This document shows, piece after piece, positions 55,222 to 64,000 of a stretch of 64,000 nucleotides of DNA. The notes beneath the pieces are model-generated. The model was given only the letters and a program-made list of their open reading frames with translations, did not search any database and had not been told where the DNA came from. Position numbers and translations under genes: made by a program. The stretch's first letter is position 1, and every line of letters begins with the position of its first letter. The stretch is from Rhodopirellula halodulae (GTDB lineage: Bacteria > Planctomycetota > Planctomycetia > Pirellulales > Pirellulaceae): NCBI RefSeq assembly GCF_020966775.1, contig NZ_JAJKFV010000009.1, positions 1 through 64,000 of the forward strand, given 5' to 3'.

Positions 55222-57549
55222 ATGTGCGGCAACCTAGAAGCGAGTTGCAATCGCTTCCTCTTCCTTGCGTTCACGTTCGCTGCGTTTGCCTGTACGGGTG
55301 GCGTTTCTCACGCGGAAGACTTGGTGAAGTCCACCGAGGGAATGGTTCAGTACAAGCTTTCGAAAGTTCGTATTGAAAATTCGGTGCTGGGTGAGGTCAT
55401 GGCGATCGACTACAAACGCACGCGAGAGGGCACGGGAAACGTGTCGTTGTCCATCCGCAGCGACAACGGTCCCGTCCGAGTCATGGGGTTGGGACCGCGG
55501 ATTGAATCTTCCGGCACGATCCGGTTGCGAGACATGTTGGCTCGCATACGATCCACGCTGGCGGACGGGCAGCCAGACGGATTGGAGTTTTGCATCACGG
55601 CAACCGTGTCGACTCTGCCCGGCAATCCGAAGTTTCTGGTTTCCAATATCGTTCGACACGGCAAGCTCGGCAGCAAGTGGAAGCCTCGCGATTTGAACGA
55701 TCGCGAAAAAGAATTTTTGGAACAGGAACGGTTGCGGACCAATCCGCCAGAGTCCGTTCCCGATGGATACGAGCGTTCCACCAGCGACACAAAGCTGGTG
55801 CCTGGCATGCCGGTGATGTACGGCAGCATGGGAGAGTGGTTGCCGGCAGTCGTGGCTCGACCAAGCAGTCGTACCTTTGTCCATCTGTACGTGGACGGTC
55901 GCGAAACGTTGTTGGTGGTCAAGCGTCAGGATTGGTTGGCGGTGTCCAAAAAGGTGGCCAAGCAAGCTTCTCGAGACCCGGATGCGTTTTCATTCGCAGA
56001 GAGCGTTTTGCCGGGCACGATCTTTCTCTTGAAGGACGAACAAGTCCCCGCGACGGAAGTGGACGAACTCGTTCCGGGAACACCGTTGCTGTGGGCTCGC
56101 GGGATCAAATGGCAATCGGTGCACTGGATGGCAGAGGAAGGCGACCGGTTTCGAGTGCTGGATCGAAGCAGCAACGCACCGAAGATGGAAACGGACAAGG
56201 CCACGCAATTTGCCGTGACGAAGGAAACGTTGAAAAAATTGAAGGCGGGTGACACCGACTCTTTCGCGGCCAATATCAAAGGGTTTGAATCACTGCGAAT
56301 CGCGAGTGCGGCAACGAGTGGTACATCGTCCGCGACAGGCGGGATGAACTTGGGAGTCGCACCCGCTCGTTCGGAAACACCGGTGCCATCTTCCGAAGAG
56401 CCCGCGGCCGAGGTGCGGACGTGGAGCGATGCATCGGGGAAATTTCAGATTGTCGCCGCCTTGGTTGCTCGCGATGATTCCCAAGTCACGCTGCAGCGAG
56501 GTGACGGTCGCACGGTGAAGGTGCCCATCGATCGTTTGAGCGACGACGACCGCGAATGGTTGGAACGAGAGCCGGAGCCAGAAGAACCGGACGACAACCC
56601 CTTCGCGATCGAACCCATTTCGTCGACCACAGCCGTGGATGACTACAAGGGCCAATTCAATCGCGTGGCGGCACTGCAAGACATTAGTTGGGGAGCACAA
56701 TCGCTGGGGTTTTCCCCGGACGCGAACCAAGTGGTGGTTGGGTCGCGGTCGGGTACGTTTTGGTTCAGTGAGATCACGACCGCAGGATTGCAAACGGTCT
56801 CTTTGAAAGACGCGGAGATTGGCGAATTCAATTCGATCGCCTTCACGCCGGATGGGCAGACATTATTGCTAGGTGGTGCACGCGGCGAAGTGATGGTCTA
56901 CGCGGTGGATAGCAGCGGCCGATTGACTTTCGAGTCTCGGTACAAGCTGCACGATCGAAAGGTATCGCAGATCGTTGTCTCGCCTGACGGTAAAAAAGCG
57001 TTGTCGGCGGGAGACGACAAGCAGGCACTCTGTTGGGACGTAGCGACTGGCCGGCGCATCGCATTGTTGGATCAATTTAGCGGTCGTGTGAAGGCGTGCC
57101 AGTTCGCGCAGGGCGGTTCGATCATTCTGGCCACGGATGGAAAGGATGTGATTGGGTTTGATTTAGCCAATGACCGGTCGCTCAATCCAGTGGCGGTGGC
57201 GAGGTCACACGCCGCTGGACAATCCGCTGCGTTTTCACCCGATGGGACGCAGTTGGCCGTCGGAGACACCTATGCAATCAAAGTCTTTGATTTGACCACC
57301 GGACGGCAAACCAAATTGCTGCAGAGCACCGAGATCCAGTGGTCGATGCGTTTTGCGCCCAACGGCCGTCATCTTTTCAGCGGTGGCAATGGCAAGGTCA
57401 ATTTGTGGGACACCCAGACCGGTGGTTTGGTGCATTCGGAAACGGTTGGTTCCAGCTTCTATGTGCAGTCGCTCGCAATCTCGTCGGATGGTCGTCGTCT
57501 GTTCTGTCCGACGGATCACAACACCGCCACGGTGTTTGAGGTGAAATGA
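55222..57549 (+). CDS. Secreted SHD1-WD40 protein
   Basis: The 775-residue protein has a signal peptide (hydrophobic run, then GVSHAEDL). Residues ~30-390 are a beta-rich domain without a recognised family. Residues ~395-445 match SHD1 (RTWSDASGKFQIVAALV...VKVPIDRLSDDDREWL), a small domain common in planctomycete secreted proteins. Residues ~485-775 form a WD40 propeller with about six units (LGFSPDANQVVVGSRSGTFWF, IAFTPDGQTLLLGG, IVVSPDGKKALSAGDD, AAFSPDGTQLAVGD and so on). It probably binds protein partners in the periplasm. The next gene starts 4 bases downstream. Confidence 0.86.
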   Translation: MCGNLEASCNRFLFLAFTFAAFACTGGVSHAEDLVKSTEGMVQYKLSKVRIENSVLGEVMAIDYKRTREGTGNVSLSIRSDNGPVRVMGLGPRIESSGTIRLRDMLARIRSTLADGQPDGLEFCITATVSTLPGNPKFLVSNIVRHGKLGSKWKPRDLNDREKEFLEQERLRTNPPESVPDGYERSTSDTKLVPGMPVMYGSMGEWLPAVVARPSSRTFVHLYVDGRETLLVVKRQDWLAVSKKVAKQASRDPDAFSFAESVLPGTIFLLKDEQVPATEVDELVPGTPLLWARGIKWQSVHWMAEEGDRFRVLDRSSNAPKMETDKATQFAVTKETLKKLKAGDTDSFAANIKGFESLRIASAATSGTSSATGGMNLGVAPARSETPVPSSEEPAAEVRTWSDASGKFQIVAALVARDDSQVTLQRGDGRTVKVPIDRLSDDDREWLEREPEPEEPDDNPFAIEPISSTTAVDDYKGQFNRVAALQDISWGAQSLGFSPDANQVVVGSRSGTFWFSEITTAGLQTVSLKDAEIGEFNSIAFTPDGQTLLLGGARGEVMVYAVDSSGRLTFESRYKLHDRKVSQIVVSPDGKKALSAGDDKQALCWDVATGRRIALLDQFSGRVKACQFAQGGSIILATDGKDVIGFDLANDRSLNPVAVARSHAAGQSAAFSPDGTQLAVGDTYAIKVFDLTTGRQTKLLQSTEIQWSMRFAPNGRHLFSGGNGKVNLWDTQTGGLVHSETVGSSFYVQSLAISSDGRRLFCPTDHNTATVFEVK

Positions 57550-57553
57550 AACC

Positions 57554-57943
57554 ATGTTGCGCTTTAGTTTGGCATCGTTTTTCGTGCTGCCCGTTGCTTT
57601 GGGGTACTTTGATCTCACCGTGGTGAGGCCCGTTGTTGCGGCAATCGTTCTCGGTGTCGTCGCGGTGGTTTGGGTTGGCTACGGGTTGATGGCCGAGCAG
57701 ACTGAAACTTACTTGGATGTGCGTTCCAAAATCGGATTTCAGTTCCTGGGAATGTGCTTGATGGCGTGCGCGTTGATTTGTGTTGTGGTGAAGGTGGGCG
57801 ACCGAGCGTCAGACAACTTTTCGCGATGGGCCTACGAGTATCGAATGAGCCGCCTGGGATATGAAAAAGTCTATGACGCTCCGACATTGGGTACGAACGG
57901 CCAGGTGCTCGCGCGAGGTTATCGGTGGAAGAAGTCGGAGTGA
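57554..57943 (+). CDS. Small membrane protein, function unknown
   Basis: The 129-residue protein starts 4 bases after the SHD1-WD40 gene and is probably co-transcribed. It has three hydrophobic segments (residues ~5-20, 25-47 and 62-82) and a soluble tail (YEYRMSRLGYEKVYDAPTLG...GYRWKKSE) rich in Tyr and basic residues. I do not recognise a family. Confidence 0.6.
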   Translation: MLRFSLASFFVLPVALGYFDLTVVRPVVAAIVLGVVAVVWVGYGLMAEQTETYLDVRSKIGFQFLGMCLMACALICVVVKVGDRASDNFSRWAYEYRMSRLGYEKVYDAPTLGTNGQVLARGYRWKKSE

Positions 57944-58012
57944 AGGTGTTCCGCGTTGCCGATTCGCTGGAATGCGTCGGCCACGAGTCGTTTACCCGGA
58001 AGGTGTTGAAGG

Positions 58013-58540
58013 ATGATCAATCCGTATGCCGTTGCATCGACTGCGAGTGAGCACCATGGCGACGCGAATGAGAGTCGCGTTCACTGGCGTCGGCCTGTAA
58101 CGCATGTGCATGCCGTTGCGATCGGAGTGGGCGTCGCAATGATTTGTCCGGTGTACCTGTCGTTTTCTTGGTACGCCAGCTTGGGATTTGTGTGGGCCGC
58201 GAACAATGCGTATTTGATGTGGGCGTTTGTGGTTCCTGGACTGGTGGCGATCGGGATGGGATGGCTCGCGGCCAGCGTGATTCCAGCGATGCGGTACCGA
58301 GCGATCTTGAATTACCCGATGTTGTTGCCGTTTGTCGTGTTGACGGCGTTGTTCTCCACGATGTTCACGTTGCTCGGGTTCGGGTATTTGAATCAGACAA
58401 TTCAGTTGGGCCCGTACCGGTTGACGATGTTGAGCGTTTTTCACTCGGTGATTGTGGGCACCGCGGTGTTTTTGCATTTGTTCCTCCGACCGGTTCGCCG
58501 AGATTCGTTGGGCGAAATGCGTCGGGAACCGTCGGCTTGA
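58013..58540 (+). CDS. Four-helix membrane protein, function unknown
   Basis: The 175-residue protein begins at ATG 58013, with GAAGG about 5 bases upstream. A polar ~35-residue start is followed by about four hydrophobic helices (near 40-60, 68-92, 102-125 and 140-160) and a short basic tail. No family is recognised. It is the last gene before the repeat array, which starts about 50 bases after its stop. Confidence 0.6.
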   Translation: MINPYAVASTASEHHGDANESRVHWRRPVTHVHAVAIGVGVAMICPVYLSFSWYASLGFVWAANNAYLMWAFVVPGLVAIGMGWLAASVIPAMRYRAILNYPMLLPFVVLTALFSTMFTLLGFGYLNQTIQLGPYRLTMLSVFHSVIVGTAVFLHLFLRPVRRDSLGEMRREPSA

Positions 58541-58590
58541 GTGCGATTAGAGTGGACGCGGGCGGATGACGGCAGGGTCGGCGGGATTGT

Positions 58591-59340
58591 CGCGGACCAC
58601 TCCGTGGTCCTGCGTTTGAGCCGTAGGTCCGGTTCCACCGGACGCTGGTTGGGGTGGTGCGGAAGGTTCGATCTCGTTGCGTTTGTTTGGCTGACGATGC
58701 TCACGAGACCTGTCGCATTGGAACCGCGGCTAACGCCGGTCGGCTACTTGGTTGCTCGAGCGATTGGGCGGTTTGGATGTTGGTGAGCCGTAGGTCCGGT
58801 TCCACCGGACGCTGGTTGGGGTGGGGTGGAAGGTTTGATCTCGTCGCGTTTGTTCGGCTGACGATGCTCACGAGACCTGTCGCGTGGGAACCGCGGCTAA
58901 CGCCGATCGGCTGTTTGTTTGCTCGGCGGGGTTGAGTTTGCGGGAACGGTATGTTGGTGAGGGTGTCACCGGGCGGCTTACGCCGCGTCCGCTAAGATTG
59001 TTGTGAGCCGTAGGTCCGGTTCCACCGGACGCCGGTTGGGGTGGGGTGGAAGGTTCGATCTCGTCGCGTTTGTCCGGCCAGCGACGCTCACAAAATCTGT
59101 CGCATGGAAACCGCGGCTAACGCCGGTCGGCTGTTAGGCTGCTCGAGCGATTGGGCCGTTTGGAGGTTGGTGAGCCGTAGGTCCGGTTCCACCGGACGCT
59201 GGTTGGAGTGGCGTGGAAGATTCGATCTCGTCGCGTTTGTTTGTTCCGCGGGCGACGCACACGAAGTCTGTCGCATGGAAACCGCGGCTAACGCCGATCG
59301 GCTGCCGGGTTGCTCGAGGGGTTGGGTTTCCGCAGGGGGA
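58591..59340 (+). repeat. Mosaic palindromic repeat array A (four units)
   Basis: Units start with GAGCCGTAGGTCCGG at 58618, 58785, 59005 and 59172, giving spacings of 167, 220 and 167 bases. Each unit has a palindrome TCCGGT-TCC-ACCGGA near its start and a second block ACCGCGGCTAACGCCG followed by TCGGCT about 100 bases on (58723, 58890, 59110, 59281). The longer second unit carries an extra cassette (CACCGGGCGGCTTACGCCGC, around 58960-58999). A third palindrome, GGACCAC-TCC-GTGGTCC, lies at 58594-58610. The open frames seen on both strands here come from the repeats and are not treated as genes. Confidence 0.88.
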
Positions 59341-59452
59341 ATTTGCTGGGTGGTTTTTGGCTCGTTCGTGAGGCTTTCGGCGGCGCACGAAAAAACGCAG
59401 CGTTTGTGGTGCAAATGCTGCGTTGAGGATCTCTTTGAGGATCGGATGCGAA

Positions 59453-61000
59453 TCAGTTCAGTTCGCGGATTTGGATGTCACGCCAGCGGACTTCGTAGGG
59501 GCCGGTGCCGGCTTTAATGCCGTGGACCTGCAGGCCCAGGAAGCCTTCCGTGGAAGATTCGGGATCTTCGATGTCGGTGATTTTCTGGTCTCCGATCCAA
59601 ACTTGGAATCGGTTGCCATGGGCGCGAACCAGGTAACGGTTGTATTGGCTGTTCTTGTAGGCGTCTTTCACCGGTTGTTCTTTGGTGATCCATCCGCGAC
59701 CGGTGGCTTCCGAGTACAAGTAGCCAGCTTCCCCGGGAGCTGATTCAATTTCGACTTGCGGTCCAAAGACTCGTCCGCCTTTTTCGCGAGATTGCGAGCG
59801 GATTTGGACGCCACTGTTGAGGCCGTTGTCCACGTTGACTTCGAACGTCAATTCGAAGTTGCCGTAATTCTTGTCGCTGCAGAGAAACGAGTTTGGGCTG
59901 CCTTCGGAGGTCTTGCCGACAATCGAACCTTCTTCGACGCGGTATTGAGCCGTGCCATTCTTGCGATTCCATCCGTCCAAGCTCTTGCCGTCGAAAAGCG
60001 ATACCCAGCCTTCCGCTTTCAGATTAGGAGCGGCGTCGAAGTTGACTCCGGCGGTTGCTTGATCAGCGGAATCGCCTTCCGCTTGTGCCGCCTCAGCGGG
60101 TTCGCCTTGTGCCGCGTCGTCGTCGCCCATCTTCTCGCTGGACACCGAGTCCAAGGAAACCTTGCCGGTGGCGGCCCATTCGGTTCCGCGACGCAGCGTG
60201 GTTTGGAACGCCAGGCCTTTCATTGCTGCGACGTCGTGACCAAGCGTGGTGTGGAAGACTCGTCCGTTGCCATAGTGAACTGTCATCAAGATCGGTTCGT
60301 GTTCACCCGTTCCGCCGGTCGCCGGGTTGCTGTATGCCGTTGCCAAAACATGCATGTTTTCGGCCGGGCCGCGAAGTTTTCCGTACAACTCGTCGGCGAC
60401 TTGCATGAAAGAGTTGGGCAGACCCGCGGTGATGGGGTGCGAGTCATCACGCACGACCATCATGAAGGGCACGCGTTTGCCGTGTTGGCCACCGCCACCT
60501 TTGGACATGTCGCGAGTGAACTTCTTTTGATCTTCTTTCCAACGAACGTAGGGGCCGTCTTTTTCGTTGCGGCCGCCCCATCCGCCCAAGCCGATCATGC
60601 GGTTGTAGGCGGTCCATTTTGGGAAGGAGTTGTCCGCGGCGTGAACGCTGACGAATCCACCGCCACCGGAGACGTACGCTTCAAAGGATTCTTCGGTGCT
60701 GCGTGACCAGGATTCTCCGTTGTAGTTGCTGACCACCACGTCATAGTCGGTGAATTTTGGGGCGAAGTCTGACTTATCTTCGCCTTTCCCGGGGGCGGTC
60801 AAAACGGTGACTTTGGCAAAGCCGCCAGATTCCAAAGTGGCTTGGATCAGCGGGGTGGTCTCTTGCCATTTGTGGTTGTTCTGGCCGTCCACCAGCAGCA
60901 CATTCAGTGGCTCAGCGGCGACGGAAAGGTTGGCAAATAGCAAGCTAGATGCGGCTGCGATCGCGAGTGCGGCGATGGGAGGGCAAAGTCGAAATTTCAT
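59453..61000 (-). CDS. Secreted ThuA-DUF1080 protein
   Basis: The 515-residue protein has a signal peptide (to SVAAEP). Residues ~32-285 are a ThuA domain (VLLVDGQNNHKW, YDVVVSNYNGESW, GGGGFVSVHAADNSF, HYGNGRVFHTTLGHD), a class I glutamine-amidotransferase-like fold found in trehalose-use pathways. After a Glu/Ala-rich linker (about 290-320) comes DUF1080 (~325-515; WVSLFDGKSLDGWNRKNG, FELTFEVNVDNGLNSGVQIRS, YEVRWRDIQIREL), a concanavalin-like 3-keto-disaccharide hydrolase or binding fold. The fusion is widespread in planctomycetes and likely acts on sugars in the periplasm. It is convergent with the repeat array. Confidence 0.93.
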   Translation of the reverse strand: MKFRLCPPIAALAIAAASSLLFANLSVAAEPLNVLLVDGQNNHKWQETTPLIQATLESGGFAKVTVLTAPGKGEDKSDFAPKFTDYDVVVSNYNGESWSRSTEESFEAYVSGGGGFVSVHAADNSFPKWTAYNRMIGLGGWGGRNEKDGPYVRWKEDQKKFTRDMSKGGGGQHGKRVPFMMVVRDDSHPITAGLPNSFMQVADELYGKLRGPAENMHVLATAYSNPATGGTGEHEPILMTVHYGNGRVFHTTLGHDVAAMKGLAFQTTLRRGTEWAATGKVSLDSVSSEKMGDDDAAQGEPAEAAQAEGDSADQATAGVNFDAAPNLKAEGWVSLFDGKSLDGWNRKNGTAQYRVEEGSIVGKTSEGSPNSFLCSDKNYGNFELTFEVNVDNGLNSGVQIRSQSREKGGRVFGPQVEIESAPGEAGYLYSEATGRGWITKEQPVKDAYKNSQYNRYLVRAHGNRFQVWIGDQKITDIEDPESSTEGFLGLQVHGIKAGTGPYEVRWRDIQIRELN

Positions 61001-61056
61001 CGGTATGAAGTGTGAAGGAGAAGGTGGGGTGGGGGATTCTCAGCCGCATAGTTTAA

Positions 61057-62220
<1,164 letters not shown>

Positions 62221-62311
62221 TGTGGTGGCGTTGAGGTTTTTATTTGAGTTTGCTTGATCACCGGCGGAATGCCCGTGCCGCTTTTGAAGTTCATTTTAAA
62301 TAGACATCACC

Positions 62312-62965
62312 ATGGCTGATTCCATTTCGTTTGCGTGGCACTGGGAAGATACCTTGATCGCCGGGCAAAAACGCCCGCTCGCTGTCGCGTCGGATCCCGA
62401 TGCGATGCTGATTGAAGCTTGCGAGCGTCAGGATGCTGGCGAGGAAGGCGTGATCGATCCGTTTTGGGCGACCACGTGGCGTGCGGCATCCGGATTGGAT
62501 CGTTTTTTGGATCGAGTGCCAATTCACAATCAAGACGTTTTGGAAGTTGGTTGCGGGACGGGGCACGCTGGCATTGCAGCGCTGCTGCGTGGTGCTCGCG
62601 TGACGTTGACCGATGGTGTGGAAGATCCCTTGCAATTGGTGCGTCTGAGTTTGTCGCGGTTGGGATTGCACGCGGATGTGCGGGTGTTCCGATTGGGGGA
62701 AGATTCGCTCGCGCCGAAGAAGTTCCCGTTCATTTTGGGAAGCGATGTGACTTACTTGCGGACGTTGTGGCCGGAGTTGTTGCAGTCGGCATCGGAGCAT
62801 TTGACCGACGATGGTCAGTTGATTTTGAGTGACCCGCAACGATTGATCGCGACCGAGTTTTCTCGGTGGGTTGCCGACAAGCCGTGGAACTACACCGAGC
62901 ACACGGTGGAGATGGAAGACGATCCCGAGCACCCGATCCGCATCATGGTTTTGACGCAGAGATAG
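62312..62965 (+). CDS. Class I SAM-dependent methyltransferase (METTL21/Methyltransf_16-like)
   Basis: This 217-residue protein has motif I DVLEVGCGTGHAGI, an acidic residue after strand 2 (VTLTDG), then LGSDVTYLRTLWPELL (motif IV-like D-x-x-Y) and LILSDPQR. This arrangement resembles the protein-lysine methyltransferase group (Methyltransf_16) better than small-molecule enzymes. The upstream W-x-T segment (FWATTWRAASGLDRFL) fits that family too. The target is unknown. It follows hemB in the same direction and ends directly at repeat array B. Confidence 0.82.
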   Translation: MADSISFAWHWEDTLIAGQKRPLAVASDPDAMLIEACERQDAGEEGVIDPFWATTWRAASGLDRFLDRVPIHNQDVLEVGCGTGHAGIAALLRGARVTLTDGVEDPLQLVRLSLSRLGLHADVRVFRLGEDSLAPKKFPFILGSDVTYLRTLWPELLQSASEHLTDDGQLILSDPQRLIATEFSRWVADKPWNYTEHTVEMEDDPEHPIRIMVLTQR

Positions 62966-64000
62966 TTTTCGTTCCCGTAGGTCCGGTTCCACCGGGCGAT
63001 TGTGTTTCGGGATCGAATTTTGCTGGGTTTGGGCCGTTTGAAGTGGGGCGATGGCTACGCGAGAACGGGCCAACCGCGGCTAACGCCGTTCGGCTATTTG
63101 GTTGCTCGAGGTGTTTTGGTCGTTTGCCAGGGCGGTGGGGTTGGGTTTGCTTGATTGGCGTTGACGCGTAGGTCCGGTTCCACCGGACGTTTGTGCACGG
63201 CGTGTGGGCAGGAATCGATTTTTGGTGTGCGTGAGTTTTCTGGTGAGAATGAGTGGCCTCTCAGAGCATCGTGGCAACCGCGGCTAACGCCGTTCGGCTA
63301 CTTGGTTGCTCGAGGTGTTCTGGCCGTCTTTGTGGTGGGAATGCAACGAAACTATGTTGTTGTGTGTTGCTTGACACCGGGCACTTGCGCCACTTCCGCT
63401 AACAATGTCGCGGATCACTCCGTGGTCCGCTGGGGGACTGGTTTCGGCAGGACAACCGCGGCTAATGCCGATCGGCCATTTGATTGCTCGAGGTGTTTTG
63501 TTCGTTTGCCAGGGTGGTGTGTGTTGGGTTTGCTTGATTGGCGTTGACGCGTAGGTCCGGTTCCACCGGGCGATTGCGCACGGCGTGTAAGTCGCACGGT
63601 CTGATTATTGGTGTGCGTGAGTTTTCTATTGAGAATGAGTGGCCTCTCAGAAGAACCTGGCAACCGCGGCTAACGCCGTTCGGCTACTTGGTTTCTCGAA
63701 GTGTTTTGTCCGTCTTTGTGATGGGTATGCGACGAAACTATGTTGTTGTGTGTTGCGTGACACCGGGCGGCTTGCGCCGCTTCCGCTAAGAATGTCGCAG
63801 ATCACTCCGTGGTCCGCTGGGGCTGGTTTCTGCAGGGCAACCGCGGCTAACGCCGTTCGGCTATTTGGTTGCTCAAGGTGTTTTGTCCGTTTGCCAAGCC
63901 GGTTTGTTGGGTTTGCTTGAATGGCATTGACGCGTAAGTCCGGTTCCACCGGACGATTGTGCACGGCGTGTGAGTTGCACGGTCTGATTATTGGTGTGCG
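62966..64000 (+). repeat. Mosaic palindromic repeat array B, running off the window
   Basis: The TAGGTCCGG palindrome block starts at 62978, 63169, 63552 and 63935 (the last reads TAAGTCCGG), giving spacings of 191, 383 and 383. The block ACCGCGGCTAACGCCG recurs near 63073, 63277, 63455, 63663 and 63840, twice per 383-bp unit. Each long unit also carries the GACACCGGGC...TTCCGCTAA cassette (63373, 63761) and the palindrome GATCAC-TCC-GTGGTC or similar (63414, 63801). Two nearly complete 383-bp copies are present and a third is cut by the edge. The small frames here are repeat translations. Confidence 0.9.

Noticed and set aside
58541-59517. Several small open frames (81-158 residues) in the repeat array
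   Set aside because: They translate the same repeated DNA again and again (recurrent RRSGSTGRW-type peptides), so they reflect repeats, not genes.
62966-64000. Possible CRISPR array
   Set aside because: Repeat units are 167-383 bp with internal palindromic cassettes, no short constant repeat with unique spacers, and no cas genes nearby.

Overview
The window reads as chromosomal DNA of a planctomycete, most likely Pirellulaceae (Rhodopirellula or a close relative). The evidence is family content: a DUF1559 pseudopilin-like protein, a SHD1/WD40 secreted protein, a ThuA-DUF1080 protein, sulfatase and PhoD-type secreted enzymes, DUF1206, DUF11, MoxR/DUF58/VWA clusters and a Ser/Thr kinase with an external sensor. 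Coding is moderately GC rich, Shine-Dalgarno sites are often weak, and no tRNA or rRNA was recognised. The genus is an inference from these families, not from a marker gene.

Left part (1-21.5 kb): the first ~100 bases look like domains V and VI, the 3' end, of a group II intron. Next come an AI-2E-type permease, DUF1206, DUF2314-ankyrin, a secreted nitrilase-type amidase, a sulfatase (minus), a transglutaminase-like protein, a PyrK-like flavoprotein, a WYL regulator and a ribbon-helix-helix protein (both minus), and a ferritin. A minus-strand block follows: a diverged RNase HII-like protein overlapping an HD-GYP phosphodiesterase, an M50-like membrane protein without its catalytic motif, a degenerate receiver-ATPase protein, and a large four-repeat DUF11 surface protein. 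A tiny lipoprotein and a DUF1559 protein close the region, each with a clear terminator.

Middle (21.8-45.7 kb): a lipase-like lipoprotein; a UDP-glucose dehydrogenase strongly resembling animal enzymes; an FHA protein; then a long co-directional cluster of ECF sigma factor, zinc-type anti-sigma, a hydrolase-fold protein lacking its nucleophile, MoxR ATPase, DUF58, a BatA-type VWA protein, and a second VWA protein whose VWA domain is split by a membrane insert. This is the best candidate for a coherent little-described system: a sigma/anti-sigma pair attached to a MoxR-Bat envelope module. An NAD-dependent epimerase, a Ser/Thr kinase with a Cache-like sensor, a membrane protein and a PhoD-like phosphatase follow.

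Right part (46-64 kb): a complete nqrABCDEF operon (Na+-pumping NADH:quinone reductase), a strong terminator, then an ApbE flavin transferase fused to an NqrM-like tail, so two NQR maturation functions sit in one polypeptide. Next are an Sfp-type phosphopantetheinyl transferase (minus), small membrane proteins, a SHD1-WD40 protein, a ThuA-DUF1080 protein (minus), HemB with an Asp-type metal site, and a methyltransferase. Two mosaic arrays of palindromic repeats (58.6-59.3 kb with 167-bp spacing; 62.97 kb to the window edge with 383-bp spacing) share the same cassettes and explain the apparent small ORFs there.
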